Below, in pieces: positions 22,595 through 32,040 of a stretch of DNA of 64,000 nt. Made by a program: the position numbers and the translations under genes. Each line of letters begins with the position of its first letter. Positions within the stretch are counted from its first letter, which is position 1. Location: assembly GCF_047675955.1 (NCBI RefSeq), contig NC_132931.1, positions 4,213,501 to 4,277,500 of the forward strand, given 5' to 3'. This DNA comes from Chlorocebus sabaeus. Taxonomy: Eukaryota; Chordata; Mammalia; Primates; Cercopithecidae. The notes beneath the pieces were generated by a model that made no database searches, was not told the origin of the DNA, and was given only the letters and a program-made list of their open reading frames with translations.

Positions 22595-24855
22595 GACACA
22601 GCCAGCCAGGAGTTTTAAAAGAGCTGGGGCTCACATGGACCCTGGACTATGACAGCTTAGCTATCGGACTGGTGACTTGGCCTTGAAGTGTATGACAGTT
22701 TACTAATGGGCTAGGAACTTTGCAGAGAAACACACTCAGCTTACACCCAGAGTTGAATGTACCACTTTTGGAAACCAAACACCTTCCATTTCTCCTGGAC
22801 GCTTATTCCAGAGTCTTCCTAATCAAGAACTACATTGTGCCTCAATTTCAAGGATGGTCAGCAAACATCATTTTCCCACCACTAAATGCTATGCAGAAAG
22901 AAATCTGTTCTCACAGAATCTAGTGAGACAAAGAAGAAAAAAGCCACATGACTAATGACCCGAAGAAAAACATGGGTTTTTATAATCCAAATTAACAACT
23001 AAGGGTAGGAATATGGCATCTGTTCTTCCTCACTTTTAGGTTTAAATGAAACTCAGTCTTAGTTCTGTCTCCCCAGGAGAAATCACACAACCACAGCTAA
23101 TAATGAAGAGAGTCCTGAGCCATCCTGTGTGGACTGTGTGGACTGTGTGCATTGTGTGGACTGTCCGCACACTGTGTGGACTGTGTGCATTGTGGCTGTC
23201 TCTGAGGAGGTCCAGGTTCGGAGTAGGTGCAGGGAGCGACAGGCAGCCGCACTGTCCATGGCCCTGAGATCTCGCAAGTGTCTCCAGTGTGGATGGAGTA
23301 GCTTGGTGCTGTTACCCCTCAGTGGTCCATGCTGCAGTCAGGTGGCAGCACAATTGTCAAGAAGTTCCACAACAAATTCTGGGTGACACAATATAGCGAG
23401 AAAACACAAGCTCCCACCAGACAAGGAAATGGCTTTTCCGTGGTTTGGGTTTATTCCTAAGGTAGGGTCCCCGAGGAGAAATTCCTGAAAAAATCCCCCA
23501 CCGACTGCCTGGAAACAACAACAAAGGCAGAAGGGAGGTGGAACATGCTCCCGCTTCCCTCCACCCTAAAAAACAACTACTTCCTGTTTAAGGATCAAAA
23601 AAAGAGAGGAGCAATTCACCTGCTAACAAAGCCCGGCCACTTGGCAGCCATCCAAGAATCTAAAGAGAAACCTTGAATTTTGAAAACATAATAGACAAGA
23701 GAGTCAGCTTTAGAAAAGATTTCATCTATCAGCTAACAAGAGGCTGGGGTCATGAAGTAGGGTATTCTTTATACTTGAGAGACCATGCTAAAAATCTCAG
23801 AAACGTACCAGAAGGACCGGGGCTGGGGGGAGCCAGGCGCGATGCTCTTAGCATGTAATAGAGGTTGCTGTTTCAAGGAGGCTTATCATTTCTTCTGACA
23901 TCCTGACAGAAATGTGTAATATAGAAGTTTAGCAATGTGGGCAGGTTAAATTATACGAGGCAGAGGAAATCATTTCACTGTGAATTGGAGCATTGCTGTG
24001 GGCCACTCCAGGCTGAGCCAGCAGCCTCCTGCCCGGGCCCCCATCACTCCTTCTAGAAGGAGGGGCGGCCTGAGGCAGGTGCAGTCTGGAAGAATGTAGG
24101 GCTCAAGGGCTCATGTTTACTAAGTAACACCCTTGAAAGGGAATTTGGCTGTTGTGGGGCTTTGTGTTCAGCCTTTTCTAGGCCCCTCTCACTCTCTTGG
24201 AAACGGGAGGCGTGTGGCCTGAGGGCACTTAGAACCCGAGAGGAGGACACACAAGTCCAGCGGGTGTTCCAGCAAAGCCCTCTATTCCCTACCATTTCTC
24301 TACACCCAGGAAGTAACAAAAAAACACTGTTCAACGAAACAGCTCAGAAGATTCTGAAGGGCCTTTTAATCATCAGAGAAAGATTAAATTCCACTCAGTA
24401 AAATTTGAGTTTAGCATATTTATCTGCAGCCTGAGTCTTTTAAACCAGGCATCTGCGGCTCTGTGTGGGACACATCCCTATTGAGCAGACTGACTCATTA
24501 CCCCGCCATGGTAGATTCCACTGCCCCCACTGCCCCCCGCCTCTGTCCAATGCAGTCCATCCACAAGGCAGAAAAAAACTACGTACCAAGGCACCTTTCC
24601 TCATCAGGACAAAAAATACGTGTCTTTCCACCGTACTTGAGTTACATTGGTTGTGGACAGAAGAAATGGAAACTGCTTCTGTATGATTTGTGACTACGTT
24701 TCCTGGTGGACTCAGAGCAGTTCCCTCCTTGGGTGAGAGGCGCTATTCCTCTGTTCCTACCCCTCTTGCAGGAGAGAGGACGTGTCTGAGGTGTGGACAC
24801 AAAAGGAGGGAAATTATGATCCTCCGTGATCACTGGCATTTTTAATAAGGTGATG
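22595..24855. other. Unique sequence with a 9-bp minisatellite
   Basis: 2.2 kb without recognised transposon or exon apart from the minisatellite at 23126-23195. Several 60-93-codon frames overlap on both strands around 24050-24700, none with a recognisable domain. Confidence 0.45.
23126..23195 (+). repeat. Minisatellite, 9-bp unit TGTGTGGAC
   Basis: Units run TGTGTGGAC x2, TGTGTGCAT, TGTGTGGAC, an 11-base variant TGTCCGCACAC, TGTGTGGAC, TGTGTGCAT and a degenerate end. Because nine is a multiple of three, the overlapping frames read as repeated WTVWTVCIV or VHTVCGQ, which should not be taken as protein repeats. Confidence 0.9.
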
Positions 24856-25010
24856 GCTACTAAGCACCACACGTGGCATGCCGGACTTCATCGCACCTAA
24901 TTAAACCATTCCATGGGGTGGGTAAAGGGAGCCCCATTTACAGGTGGGAAAACTGAGGCCCTCTCACACAGCTGGTGGGCACAGCCCCAGTCAGTTATTG
25001 TAGTTTCCAC
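24856..25010 (-). mobile_element. MIR SINE fragment, antisense
   Basis: ACCTAATTAAACCATTCC then CCCATTTACAGGTGGGAAAACTGAGGC and CTCACACAGCTGGTGGGCACAG are the reverse of the MIR core. Confidence 0.75.
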
Positions 25011-26104
25011 TACACTGAGCTGCCTGGAAGAAAGGGAAAGTAAGGCTGTGTCTCCACCCCTAAAGCAGCACTATTATTCACTGTCACACTCACTGTCCCA
25101 TGCACAGGAGTAGCATCTCATGCACACTCCGTTTTGAAGGAGGCATTTGAGCAAACAGAACACATTAATAAACAGTCCTGATCAAGCACCTGCTTGGGGG
25201 CGGAGATGAAGATGACTTCCTGAACTGACTTTCAGGATTCTCTGGCAGCCACTGCCTCAAAGGCAAGCTGCAGAAAGTCACTGCAGGGAGGCAAGGCTGC
25301 AGGGGCCCAAGCAAGTCGTACTTCACACTCCAGGGCCCACCAGCTGACATGTGCAGCCAGGTGAAACCAGGTTAAAAATCAACATCCAGGGTGACTGCAA
25401 CTGGGAGGAGAGGTCACCAGAGGTGGCTGTATGGGAGCAAGGGGCTGGGGGTGGAGAGGCAGAACCCCTTCCAGCCACAGTGAGTGCAGCCAGGCTGGGA
25501 TGGCCCAGTTGTGTGCTCTGATCATCACCTATGGGTGGACACCTAGATCCTCCAGCCAGAAGGCTGGCCTGCCTTCCCTCAGCAGAGAAGTGTGCCCGGG
25601 GCCACTGCCTTCAGTCACAGTGCAGCCCTTCTAGTGGCTTCTGGTTCCTTCCCAGCTCTCCCGTCCTCTCTATGTAGTCTGGAAATCTCGCTGATATTGG
25701 TGTCTCCGAACACTTTACAGTAAGTGGGCATTAATTAATACTAAATGACAACAGAATTTCTCCCAAATTGCACATGACACTCGCATTAAGAGCAAACATG
25801 TTCATTTGGATAGATGTTATCACGGTGAGTATCACAAGAATTAACAATTTGCCAATGATATGAAGTAAACACTCTTTAAGAGTTCCCTTTAAGTGAAATA
25901 AAAGTAAAAGTAAAAGCTTTTAGGTGTGATTGTTAATTACAGTAACAATTTGGCCATGGCTATGTAAATCTTACATGGATGGAGTTGGTGGGAAGTGGCT
26001 GGGGGCACTAGAGCCAAAGCCAGTGGGCCAGTCTGCCCTTGGGCTTCTGTATTGGGTTAGGGGGAAGTTGAGGATTTTCAAGGCACCATGATGTGCATAC
26101 ATAT
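25011..26104. other. Unique sequence
   Basis: No transposon or exon recognised. A short AAGTAAAAGTAAAAG run is at 25900-25918. Frames near 25165-25634 are unremarkable. Confidence 0.45.
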
Positions 26105-26300
26105 AACTTGTGCATAAATATCTTATTACACCCTCACAGCAATCCTGTGAGGCAGGTATTAGTATCATACCAGCTTTAAAGCTGAGGATACGGAAGTTTA
26201 GAAGCTGGTAGGTGACTGACGAAGCTCACACGGCTAGTAAGTAGCACAGCTGTTACCAAAAACAGGTTTTCCTGACCCCAAAGCTCATGGTTTTCTCCTA
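26105..26300 (-). mobile_element. MIR SINE, antisense
   Basis: TTATTACACCCTCACAGCAATCCTGTGAGGCAGGTATTAGTATC, AAAGCTGAGGATACGGAAG and CTCACACGGCTAGTAAGTAGCACAGC are reverse MIR blocks in order. Confidence 0.85.
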
Positions 26301-26309
26301 AAAACTGTG

Positions 26310-26615
26310 TATTTGCCAGGCAGGCTGTGCATCAGAAGTCCCAGGGATGCTTTTGGAAATATAGATTCCTGTACCTCACCTGGAGACTTCTTGTTTTTAA
26401 TTGTAGAGACAGGGTCTCACTCTGTCACCCAGGCTGAAGTGCAGTGGTGCAATCACAGCTCACTGCAGCCTTGAACTCCTGGCCTCGACTGATCCTCCTA
26501 CCTTGGCCTCTCAAAGTAGCGCAAACTACAGGCATGAGTCACCACACCTGGCTAAGAAACTTCTGAATCAGAAAGTCCAGGGTATTGCCAAAGCGCCTCT
26601 CTGAGCACAGGACTC
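26310..26615. mobile_element. MER5-type hAT DNA transposon remnant, split by FRAM
   Basis: GTGCATCAGAAGTCCCAGGG with GGAAATATAGATTCCTG, then after the Alu monomer AACTTCTGAATCAGAAAGTCCAGGG, match the MER5 pattern GCATCAGAATCACCTGG..ACAGATTCCTGGGCCCCACC..AGATTCTGATTCAGTAGGTC. Non-autonomous hAT-Charlie remnant. Confidence 0.7.
26396..26555 (-). mobile_element. FRAM, free right Alu monomer, antisense
   Basis: A single monomer of about 160 bp. Its sense strand has AGTTCAAGGCTGCAGTGAGC and GACAGAGTGAGACCCTGTCT, which are right-arm specific, yet both a monomer start (GCCAGGTGTGGTGACTCATG) and an A-rich tail are present. It therefore looks like a free monomer and not half of a dimer. Inserted in MER5. 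Confidence 0.8.
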
Positions 26616-27284
26616 CGAGTGACTGTGATGTGTAGCCAGGTAGGGAACCTCCTCTCCACGCTCAGCCGCTGGCGAGTCCCATGTTCCTATCTAGCTGCCT
26701 ACCAGGTATTCCATGTCTTCTTGTGCCCTGCAGGCCAGGTTACACCTGGCTTGCTAACAATCCAATCAGACGAATGAGCCAGGGCGAGGCATAGATGCTG
26801 TGGGCATCTTCGCTCTCTCCACTTCAGTCCTTGTCATTGCCACCCGCAGCACCCAAGATGAAGGCCACCAGGAATAAGGTGGTCTGGGCCCCACCACAAG
26901 CACAGTGAAAATAAAGTTGCATGGTTAGCGGCTTCCTCCCACCCACCTCAGGGTTTGGGAATATGACAGGAATCTTACTATTGCCCACAATTCCCCTGAC
27001 ATTCTCCATCCATTACGGGCATTACATTCAGGAGTGAGAACAGTACCAACATCAGCACCAAAGACTTGCTCCTAAGTCAGAGCTGGCAAATGAACATAAA
27101 CAAACAACAACAACACACGGGTATGTGGAAGTCTGAGGGGTGGGTGTGGCTGACAGGGAAAGGGAAACAAAGAATCAACAAGGGTACTGGACTCCCTCCA
27201 CCTGGCTCTAGGCTGTGAGGCAGCAGTGGGCCCCACTGTCCAGTGACAACAGGAACAGCAGCTCGTGGAATGGTCTAGAACTCA
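26616..27284. other. Unique sequence
   Basis: No transposon or exon recognised. A short ACAACAACAACA run near 27103. Confidence 0.45.
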
Positions 27285-27450
27285 AAGCACTCCCGAGGCC
27301 TGCATTTCATCTTTGCCACAGCCTTGGGAGGTATGAATTCTTGCTGAGGTTCTAGAGAGGTCCAGTAGTTTGCTTTGCACAGCAGCAGGTGGTGGTTTCT
27401 GCAGCTTCTGAATCCCAGACCAAACCTTAAGCCCACTTTCCTCCTCAGTG
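27285..27450 (-). mobile_element. MIR SINE fragment, antisense
   Basis: CATTTCATCTTTGCCACAGCCTTGGGAGGTATGAATTCTTGC then TTCTAGAGAGGTCCAGTAG and CACAGCAGCAGGTGGTGG form a diverged reverse MIR core. Confidence 0.6.
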
Positions 27451-27514
27451 GATTCCAGAGATAGGCAGAGAGTTAGAAACTCAAAGGTGATGGTGGATTA
27501 TGAAACGATCAATC

Positions 27515-27605
27515 CCAAAGTGCTGGGATTACAGGTGTGAGTCACTGTGACCGGTCTGAGTAGCTACTGTTATGGGCCATATCATTCTAGGTATTTTATA
27601 TCTAG
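27515..27605. repeat. Local duplicate of the 29934-30024 Alu/MIR junction (copy A)
   Basis: The first 42 bases are the 5' end of an antisense Alu and the next 49 are non-Alu flank, aligning without a gap to 29934-30024 at an offset of 2419. I count 82 matches in 91. The same Alu/flank junction is present in both, so this is a DNA copy and not two independent Alus. The flank continues after the Alu at 27606-27920, at 27921-27938. Confidence 0.85.
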
Positions 27606-27920
27606 TTTTTTCTCTTTTTTTTTGAGACAGAGTTTCACTCTTGTTGCCCAGGCTGGAGTGCAATGGCGTGATCTTGGCTCACCACAACCTCCGCCTCCCA
27701 GGTTCAAGCAATTCTCCTGCCTGAGCCTCCCGAGTAGCTGGGATTACAGGCATCCGCCACCATGCCCGGTGTATTTTTTTTGTATTTTTTTGTATTTTTA
27801 GTAGAGACGGGGGTTTCACCATGTTGGCCAGGCTGGTCTTGAACTCCTGACCTCAGGTGATCCACCTGCCTTGGCCTCCCAAAGTGTTGGGATTAGAGGC
27901 GTGAGGCACCATGCCTGGCC
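27606..27920 (-). mobile_element. AluS, antisense
   Basis: T-rich start, GAGACAGAGTTTCACTCTTG, TGGAGTGCAATGGCGTGATC and a duplicated TTTTTTTGTATTT segment in the linker, ending CATGCCTGGCC. Flanked by exact TTTATATCTAG at 27595-27605 and 27921-27931. Inserted into copy A of the local duplication, so it is younger than that duplication. Confidence 0.93.
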
Positions 27921-27938
27921 TTTATATCTAGATTTTTA

Positions 27939-28199
27939 ATAGCGTTAAAAAACAGCGTTACCTTCACAAAACAAGACAGACCCTCATTCAGACCTTTCTG
28001 TCTGACACACTGGGAGGTGTGGAAGCCCGCATCCTTGGTGGCAGTCATAGTTCTTTGACCACCCATATACTATCTCCTCCACCTCTTTCTTGCTAACAGA
28101 AGACAGCACAATGCCAACCTACAGAGGACAATCATGATGAGTCATGGAAATCCTTGTCCCTCTTTGCCAGATCTTTGCTTTTCCCTTCTCTCTCACACT
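27939..28199. other. Unique sequence
   Basis: No feature recognised. Confidence 0.4.
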
Positions 28200-28712
28200 T
28201 AGGAGTGGACTCTTCTAGCCAATGGGACATACAGGACCTGTGACCACCTGTCTGCTTGTCTGCCTTGAATGTGCTCTGTAAGGCCCGCAAATGTTACCTT
28301 ACAAGGAAAAAGCATCTTTGCAGATAGGACTCAATTAAGAATCCTGAGTGAGGAGATTATCTTGGATTATCTGGATAGGCCCTCAATGCCACCATGAGTG
28401 TCCTTATCGGAGAGAGGCAGGTGGAGATGAGACACACGAAAGAGGAAAAAGCCACATGAAGACGGAAGCAGAGATGAGAATGATGCTGCCGGAGCCAAGG
28501 AATGCTGGTGGCAACCAGAAACTGGACAAGGCAGTAATGATTCTCCTCTAGAGCCTCTGGGGGGAATGTGGCCCTGCCGATGCCTTGACTTTGGCCCAGT
28601 GAAACTGATGCTCAACTTCTAGCATCCAGAATGCCAAGAAAATACATTTCTATTGTTTCAAGCCGCCAAGTTTGTGATAATTCATTAGAACAGCCACAGG
28701 AAACTAATACAT
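28200..28712 (+). mobile_element. ERVL-MaLR LTR, MLT1-like, sense, solo and diverged
   Basis: Blocks in MLT1 order: AATGTTACCTTACAAGG, TCTTTGCAGATAGGACTCAA, GGAGATTATCTTGGATTATC, GTGTCCTTATCGGAGAGAGG, ACATGAAGACGGAAGCAGAG, GCCAAGGAATGCTGG, TTCTCCTCTAGAGCCTC, GCCCTGCCGATGCCTTGA and the 3' part CAAGCCGCCAAGTTTG..GGAAACTAATACA. No internal retroviral genes lie alongside. The 5' boundary is vague (the clear match begins near 28285). Confidence 0.75.
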
Positions 28713-29705
28713 GGACAAAGCCACTATTAGGCATTCTGTTACTTAAACTGAACACATCCTACGTTACATTGCTCTGTAGTGCTTGCAAAGGTAATACTTA
28801 GGAAGGACTGATAAAGATTTTACTCCCACTTCTGACCATAAGAGATACTTACTAGAAAGTGTGTTTTCTGGATCACAGGTGCTGAGAAGTCTCCCCCTGT
28901 CATATTTTAGACAGCAACCCTATCATTAAAATCCCCATCATTGTTTCATTGGCAGTGAATTAATGTCATGTTGCCAAAGCCCACATTCGTTGAGAGGGGC
29001 ACACTGGCAGGCAGGGTCCCCATGGTGCTCTCATCCTGAAGCACATATTAGGACCCATGAAAGCTTCACCTCCTGGGCATGCTTCACACAGGAGGCTCCA
29101 TTTTAGCAAACAGTGTAAAGAAGAGCTCCTGGGGTTGGAAATTCAAGACAGGATGGGGAGGTGGGGAAGGGACAGGGGAGGAGAGAGGGGCCCAGGAGGT
29201 TGGAGAAGGTACTTAAAATCTCACACCACACAACATTAGTAAATTCAACAGGAATTAAGTACAAAGCCTCCTCTAAAGGAAAACCAGAGCTTAGGTGGAG
29301 GGGGATGTGGCTGAAATCTACTCAGATTATAGAGGCTGTCTTTGCTGTCCATCTTCCCTCGGGGGCCCACCACCTGTGCTTTACTGGGTATGTCCTGGGC
29401 CTCCAAAGCTTACTGATTTCCTGCGGATTCTCTTGACACAGGGCACTTCTTTCCAAATTTCAGTCTGATGACATGGCCATGTTTCAAAGCCCTCTGATCT
29501 TTTACCTCTTTAAGACACTTATGTTTTGGATCCCATTTCCTAAAAGGCCTGAGCCTGGGGTGCTGATTTGGCTGTAATAAATGAATCTTGCTAATGTGTG
29601 TTATGGTTTTTTGCAGGGGAAGTGGGTCAGTGGTGGGGGACCAGTACGAGGAAACAGGGTGGAAGGGACTCAAATGTAAAATTTACTGAATCATTATCAT
29701 CAGTA
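28713..29705. other. Unique sequence
   Basis: One kilobase without a recognised transposon or exon. It includes a G/A-rich stretch at 29145-29210. The 87-91-codon frames are unremarkable. Confidence 0.45.
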
Positions 29706-29975
29706 GTAGTAGTATTATTGAGACAGGATCTTGCTCTATTGCCCAGACTGGAGAGCAGTGGTGCAGTATCAGCTCACTGCAACCTCCGCCTCCCAGGCCC
29801 ATGCAATCCACCTACCTCAGCCTCCCAATTAGCTGGGACTACAGGCACTTGCCACCACATCTGACTAATTTTTATATTTTTTGTAGAGATGGGGTTTCAC
29901 CATGTTACCCAGGTTGGTCTACACCTCGGCCTGCCAAAGTGCTGGGATTACAGGTGTGAGTCACCATGCCTGGCC
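29706..29975 (-). mobile_element. Alu (S/J boundary), antisense, small internal deletion
   Basis: The expected poly(T) is replaced by an (AGT)n/ATT tract at 29698-29719. Then GAGACAGGATCTTGCTCTAT runs to CATGCCTGGCC. About 30 bases between GGTTGGTCT and CACCTCGGCC are missing. Its right end and flank are the source of the duplicate at 27515. Confidence 0.9.
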
Positions 29976-30195
29976 TGAGTAGTTACTATTATGGGCCCTA
30001 TAATTCTAGGTATTTTATATCTAGATTTTTAAAAGCAAAAACAACAACTACAACAAAACTCAAGAGCAGCAGCTTAGAAGCATAAGTAAACTGCCCAAGG
30101 CCACAGTCATACAGCACTATGTTGCTAGAGCTGGAAGCGTGGTATCATCTCTCTCTACCTTTCTAGGCATTTCCTATATCCAAAGCTACATGGCC
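29976..30195 (-). mobile_element. MIR SINE, antisense (includes duplication source, copy B)
   Basis: GAGTAGTTACTATTATGGGCCC..TCTAGGTATTTTATATCTAG resembles the reverse MIR 3' end (GCGCTTACTATGTGCC..TTCTAAGCGCTTTACATATATTA). AAGTAAACTGCCCAAGGCCACAG..CAGCACTATGTTGCTAGAGCTGG is the reverse core. Positions 29976-30032 are copied at 27557-27605 plus 27932-27938. Confidence 0.65.
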
Positions 30196-30464
30196 TTATG
30201 TTGTCTTACTCCCACAGAGCCCCTCAGAACCAGACCTCTCAGAGCGGTGACCTGGCTGCTGTTGGGTGGCCCAGTTCATGCTCTGGGACTGATTCCATTC
30301 TAGTTTCCTTAAGGAAAGCAATAGGATCTGAGGCTATAAGTGAGTTACTGCTTGGTCCACTGGAAGTTAGATGTTAAAATATCATCACTAAGGATAATGT
30401 GGTATAATCCCAATACTGACCCTAGAAGGCAAGGGGATATTATCACCAAAGCATTACGACTTTG
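30196..30464. other. Unique sequence
   Basis: No feature recognised. Confidence 0.4.
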
Positions 30465-30625
30465 TTTCAGTTCATCCTGTTTCCAAGTTCCTCATTTCTA
30501 AAATAAATATTTAACATCCTTTCATCCAGGGTGTTTCTTACGAGGTTTAAATGAACTATATATGGTACTTTAACACATATGGCATAAAAAAAAAACTTCA
30601 CATGTGCTTACCATTACTACTGAAA
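30465..30625 (+). mobile_element. MIR SINE, sense
   Basis: CCAAGTTCCTCATTTCTAAAATAAATATTTAAC, GAGGTTTAAATGAACTATATATGGTAC and TTAACACATATGGCAT follow the MIR 3' half. Confidence 0.7.
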
Positions 30626-30765
30626 TGTACATTTAAAAACGGTTAGGATGGTAAATTTTCTGTTATAGGTATTTTGGCACAAATGAAAAAATAAAGACAT
30701 GTATAGTAAAAAGAAAAAGCTATACAAACATCAAGTGTTATGACTAATACACGGTTATTTTGGTG

Positions 30766-30970
30766 TTTTTTTTAAAAAAATAATTTCAATTTTTATTTTA
30801 GATTCAGGGGTACATGTGCATGTTTGTTACATGGGTATATTGAGTGATGCTGAGGTTTGGGCTTCCAATGATACCATCACCCAGGTAGTGAGCATGGTAG
30901 CCAACAGTTATTGAACCCTTGCCTTCCTCCCTACCTCCCCTCCCTAGTAGTCCCCAGTATTTATTTTGTC
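30766..30970 (-). mobile_element. L1 3' end (L1M/L1P transition type), antisense, 5'-truncated
   Basis: TTTTTATTTTAGATTCAGGG, GTACATGTGCATGTTTGTTACATGGGTATATTGAGTGATGCTGAGGTTTGGGCTTCC-type text, CACCCAGGTAGTGAGCATGGTA and CCCTAGTAGTCCCCAGTAT match the reverse of the L1 3'UTR. Only about 200 bp are kept, as in most L1 insertions. Confidence 0.88.
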
Positions 30971-31129
30971 TTTAATGGTTATCATCACCATGTATATTTA
31001 TTCCTGTAGACACAGACAAAATCCCAGTGTTCTGGCTGGCCTCCCACTCATTCCCCTATGGCTCCATCTCTGCTATTCAGGCGGTTTTGTCTCCCAGACA
31101 GTGACCTACAGTTGGGATCACTCCTGTAT

Positions 31130-32040
31130 CATTAATACGTACTCTCTTCTGACTTCATCCAGTTGAAGGTCCTGAAAGCCCTTCACTGAGCTCCTATTTC
31201 CTCTGTCCTCCCACTTTTGCTGTGTGATTGATGGCATCATCAATACCGACCTGGTCAGCCTTACTTGAAACCCCAGTCATCCACGATTCCTCCCTGACCC
31301 CACTTCCCAGTGGTCACAAAATCATCACTTCAGAAATGCCTCTAACATCAGACTCCTTCCTTCCACATTAGTATGGCTGAGATCTCTACCACCTCTCAAA
31401 TCTCCCATTATGACAGCTTTCACCCCCTTCCACTCCATCCTTCATGCCACTGCCTGAATCCTCCTCCAAAAAGTCAATTCTAGCGTGTCATTCACCTACA
31501 TAAGGTACTCAGTGGCTTCCATCTGGATCAAGTCCAAACTCTCATCTTGCCATGCAAGGCCTGTTTTTATGGAACTGTGTATACCAACATACCTTTACAG
31601 TCTCATCTTCCCCTACACACTACCATGGACCCTGACCACACACACAGAAGTTTTCATGCTTCTCTCCACATGCTAAGCCTTTCACAACTCTGTTATTTGC
31701 AAATGATATCCCCTTTGCCTGTGATCTACCCCATTCTTGCTACCTAGTAACATCTATTCCATGTGCTGCAGCAAGATCTAACTCAAATGCTTCCTCCCTC
31801 AGAGAGTATGGCTCAGTTTTTTGCATTCAGACATTATGCCATTCCTCAGAAACAACATACACTATGGGGTCTTGTAATTCATCTAGGTACCTCAGCCTTT
31901 CCTTCAAATAGGCCATATTTCTCTGAAGATTTTCTATGTCTTTGTCTTCTTCCCATCCCTAGTTCCCACAACAGTGCTTGGCTCAGCGTACAGTGAGGAC
32001 TAAGTTTGTTGAATGAAACACGAGTGAAAGAAGCTATGAG
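31130..32040 (+). mobile_element. L2 LINE, sense, long 3' part (about 0.9 kb)
   Basis: Starts in the region coding the end of the L2 reverse-transcriptase protein (CATCCACGATTCCTCCCTGACCC), then TACTCAGTGGCTTCCATCTG with GATCAAGTCCAAACTC, CCATGCAAGGCCTG, GATCTAACTCAAATGCTTCC and the 3' end CACAACAGTGCTTGGCTCAG..TTTGTTGAATGAA. Longest continuous L2 here. The 63-77-codon frames inside it are L2 shadows with stops, not genes. Confidence 0.9.

Noticed and set aside
27515..27556. A separate very short Alu fragment
   Set aside because: Its non-Alu flank matches the flank of the Alu at 29706-29975, so it belongs to the local duplication and is not an independent insertion.
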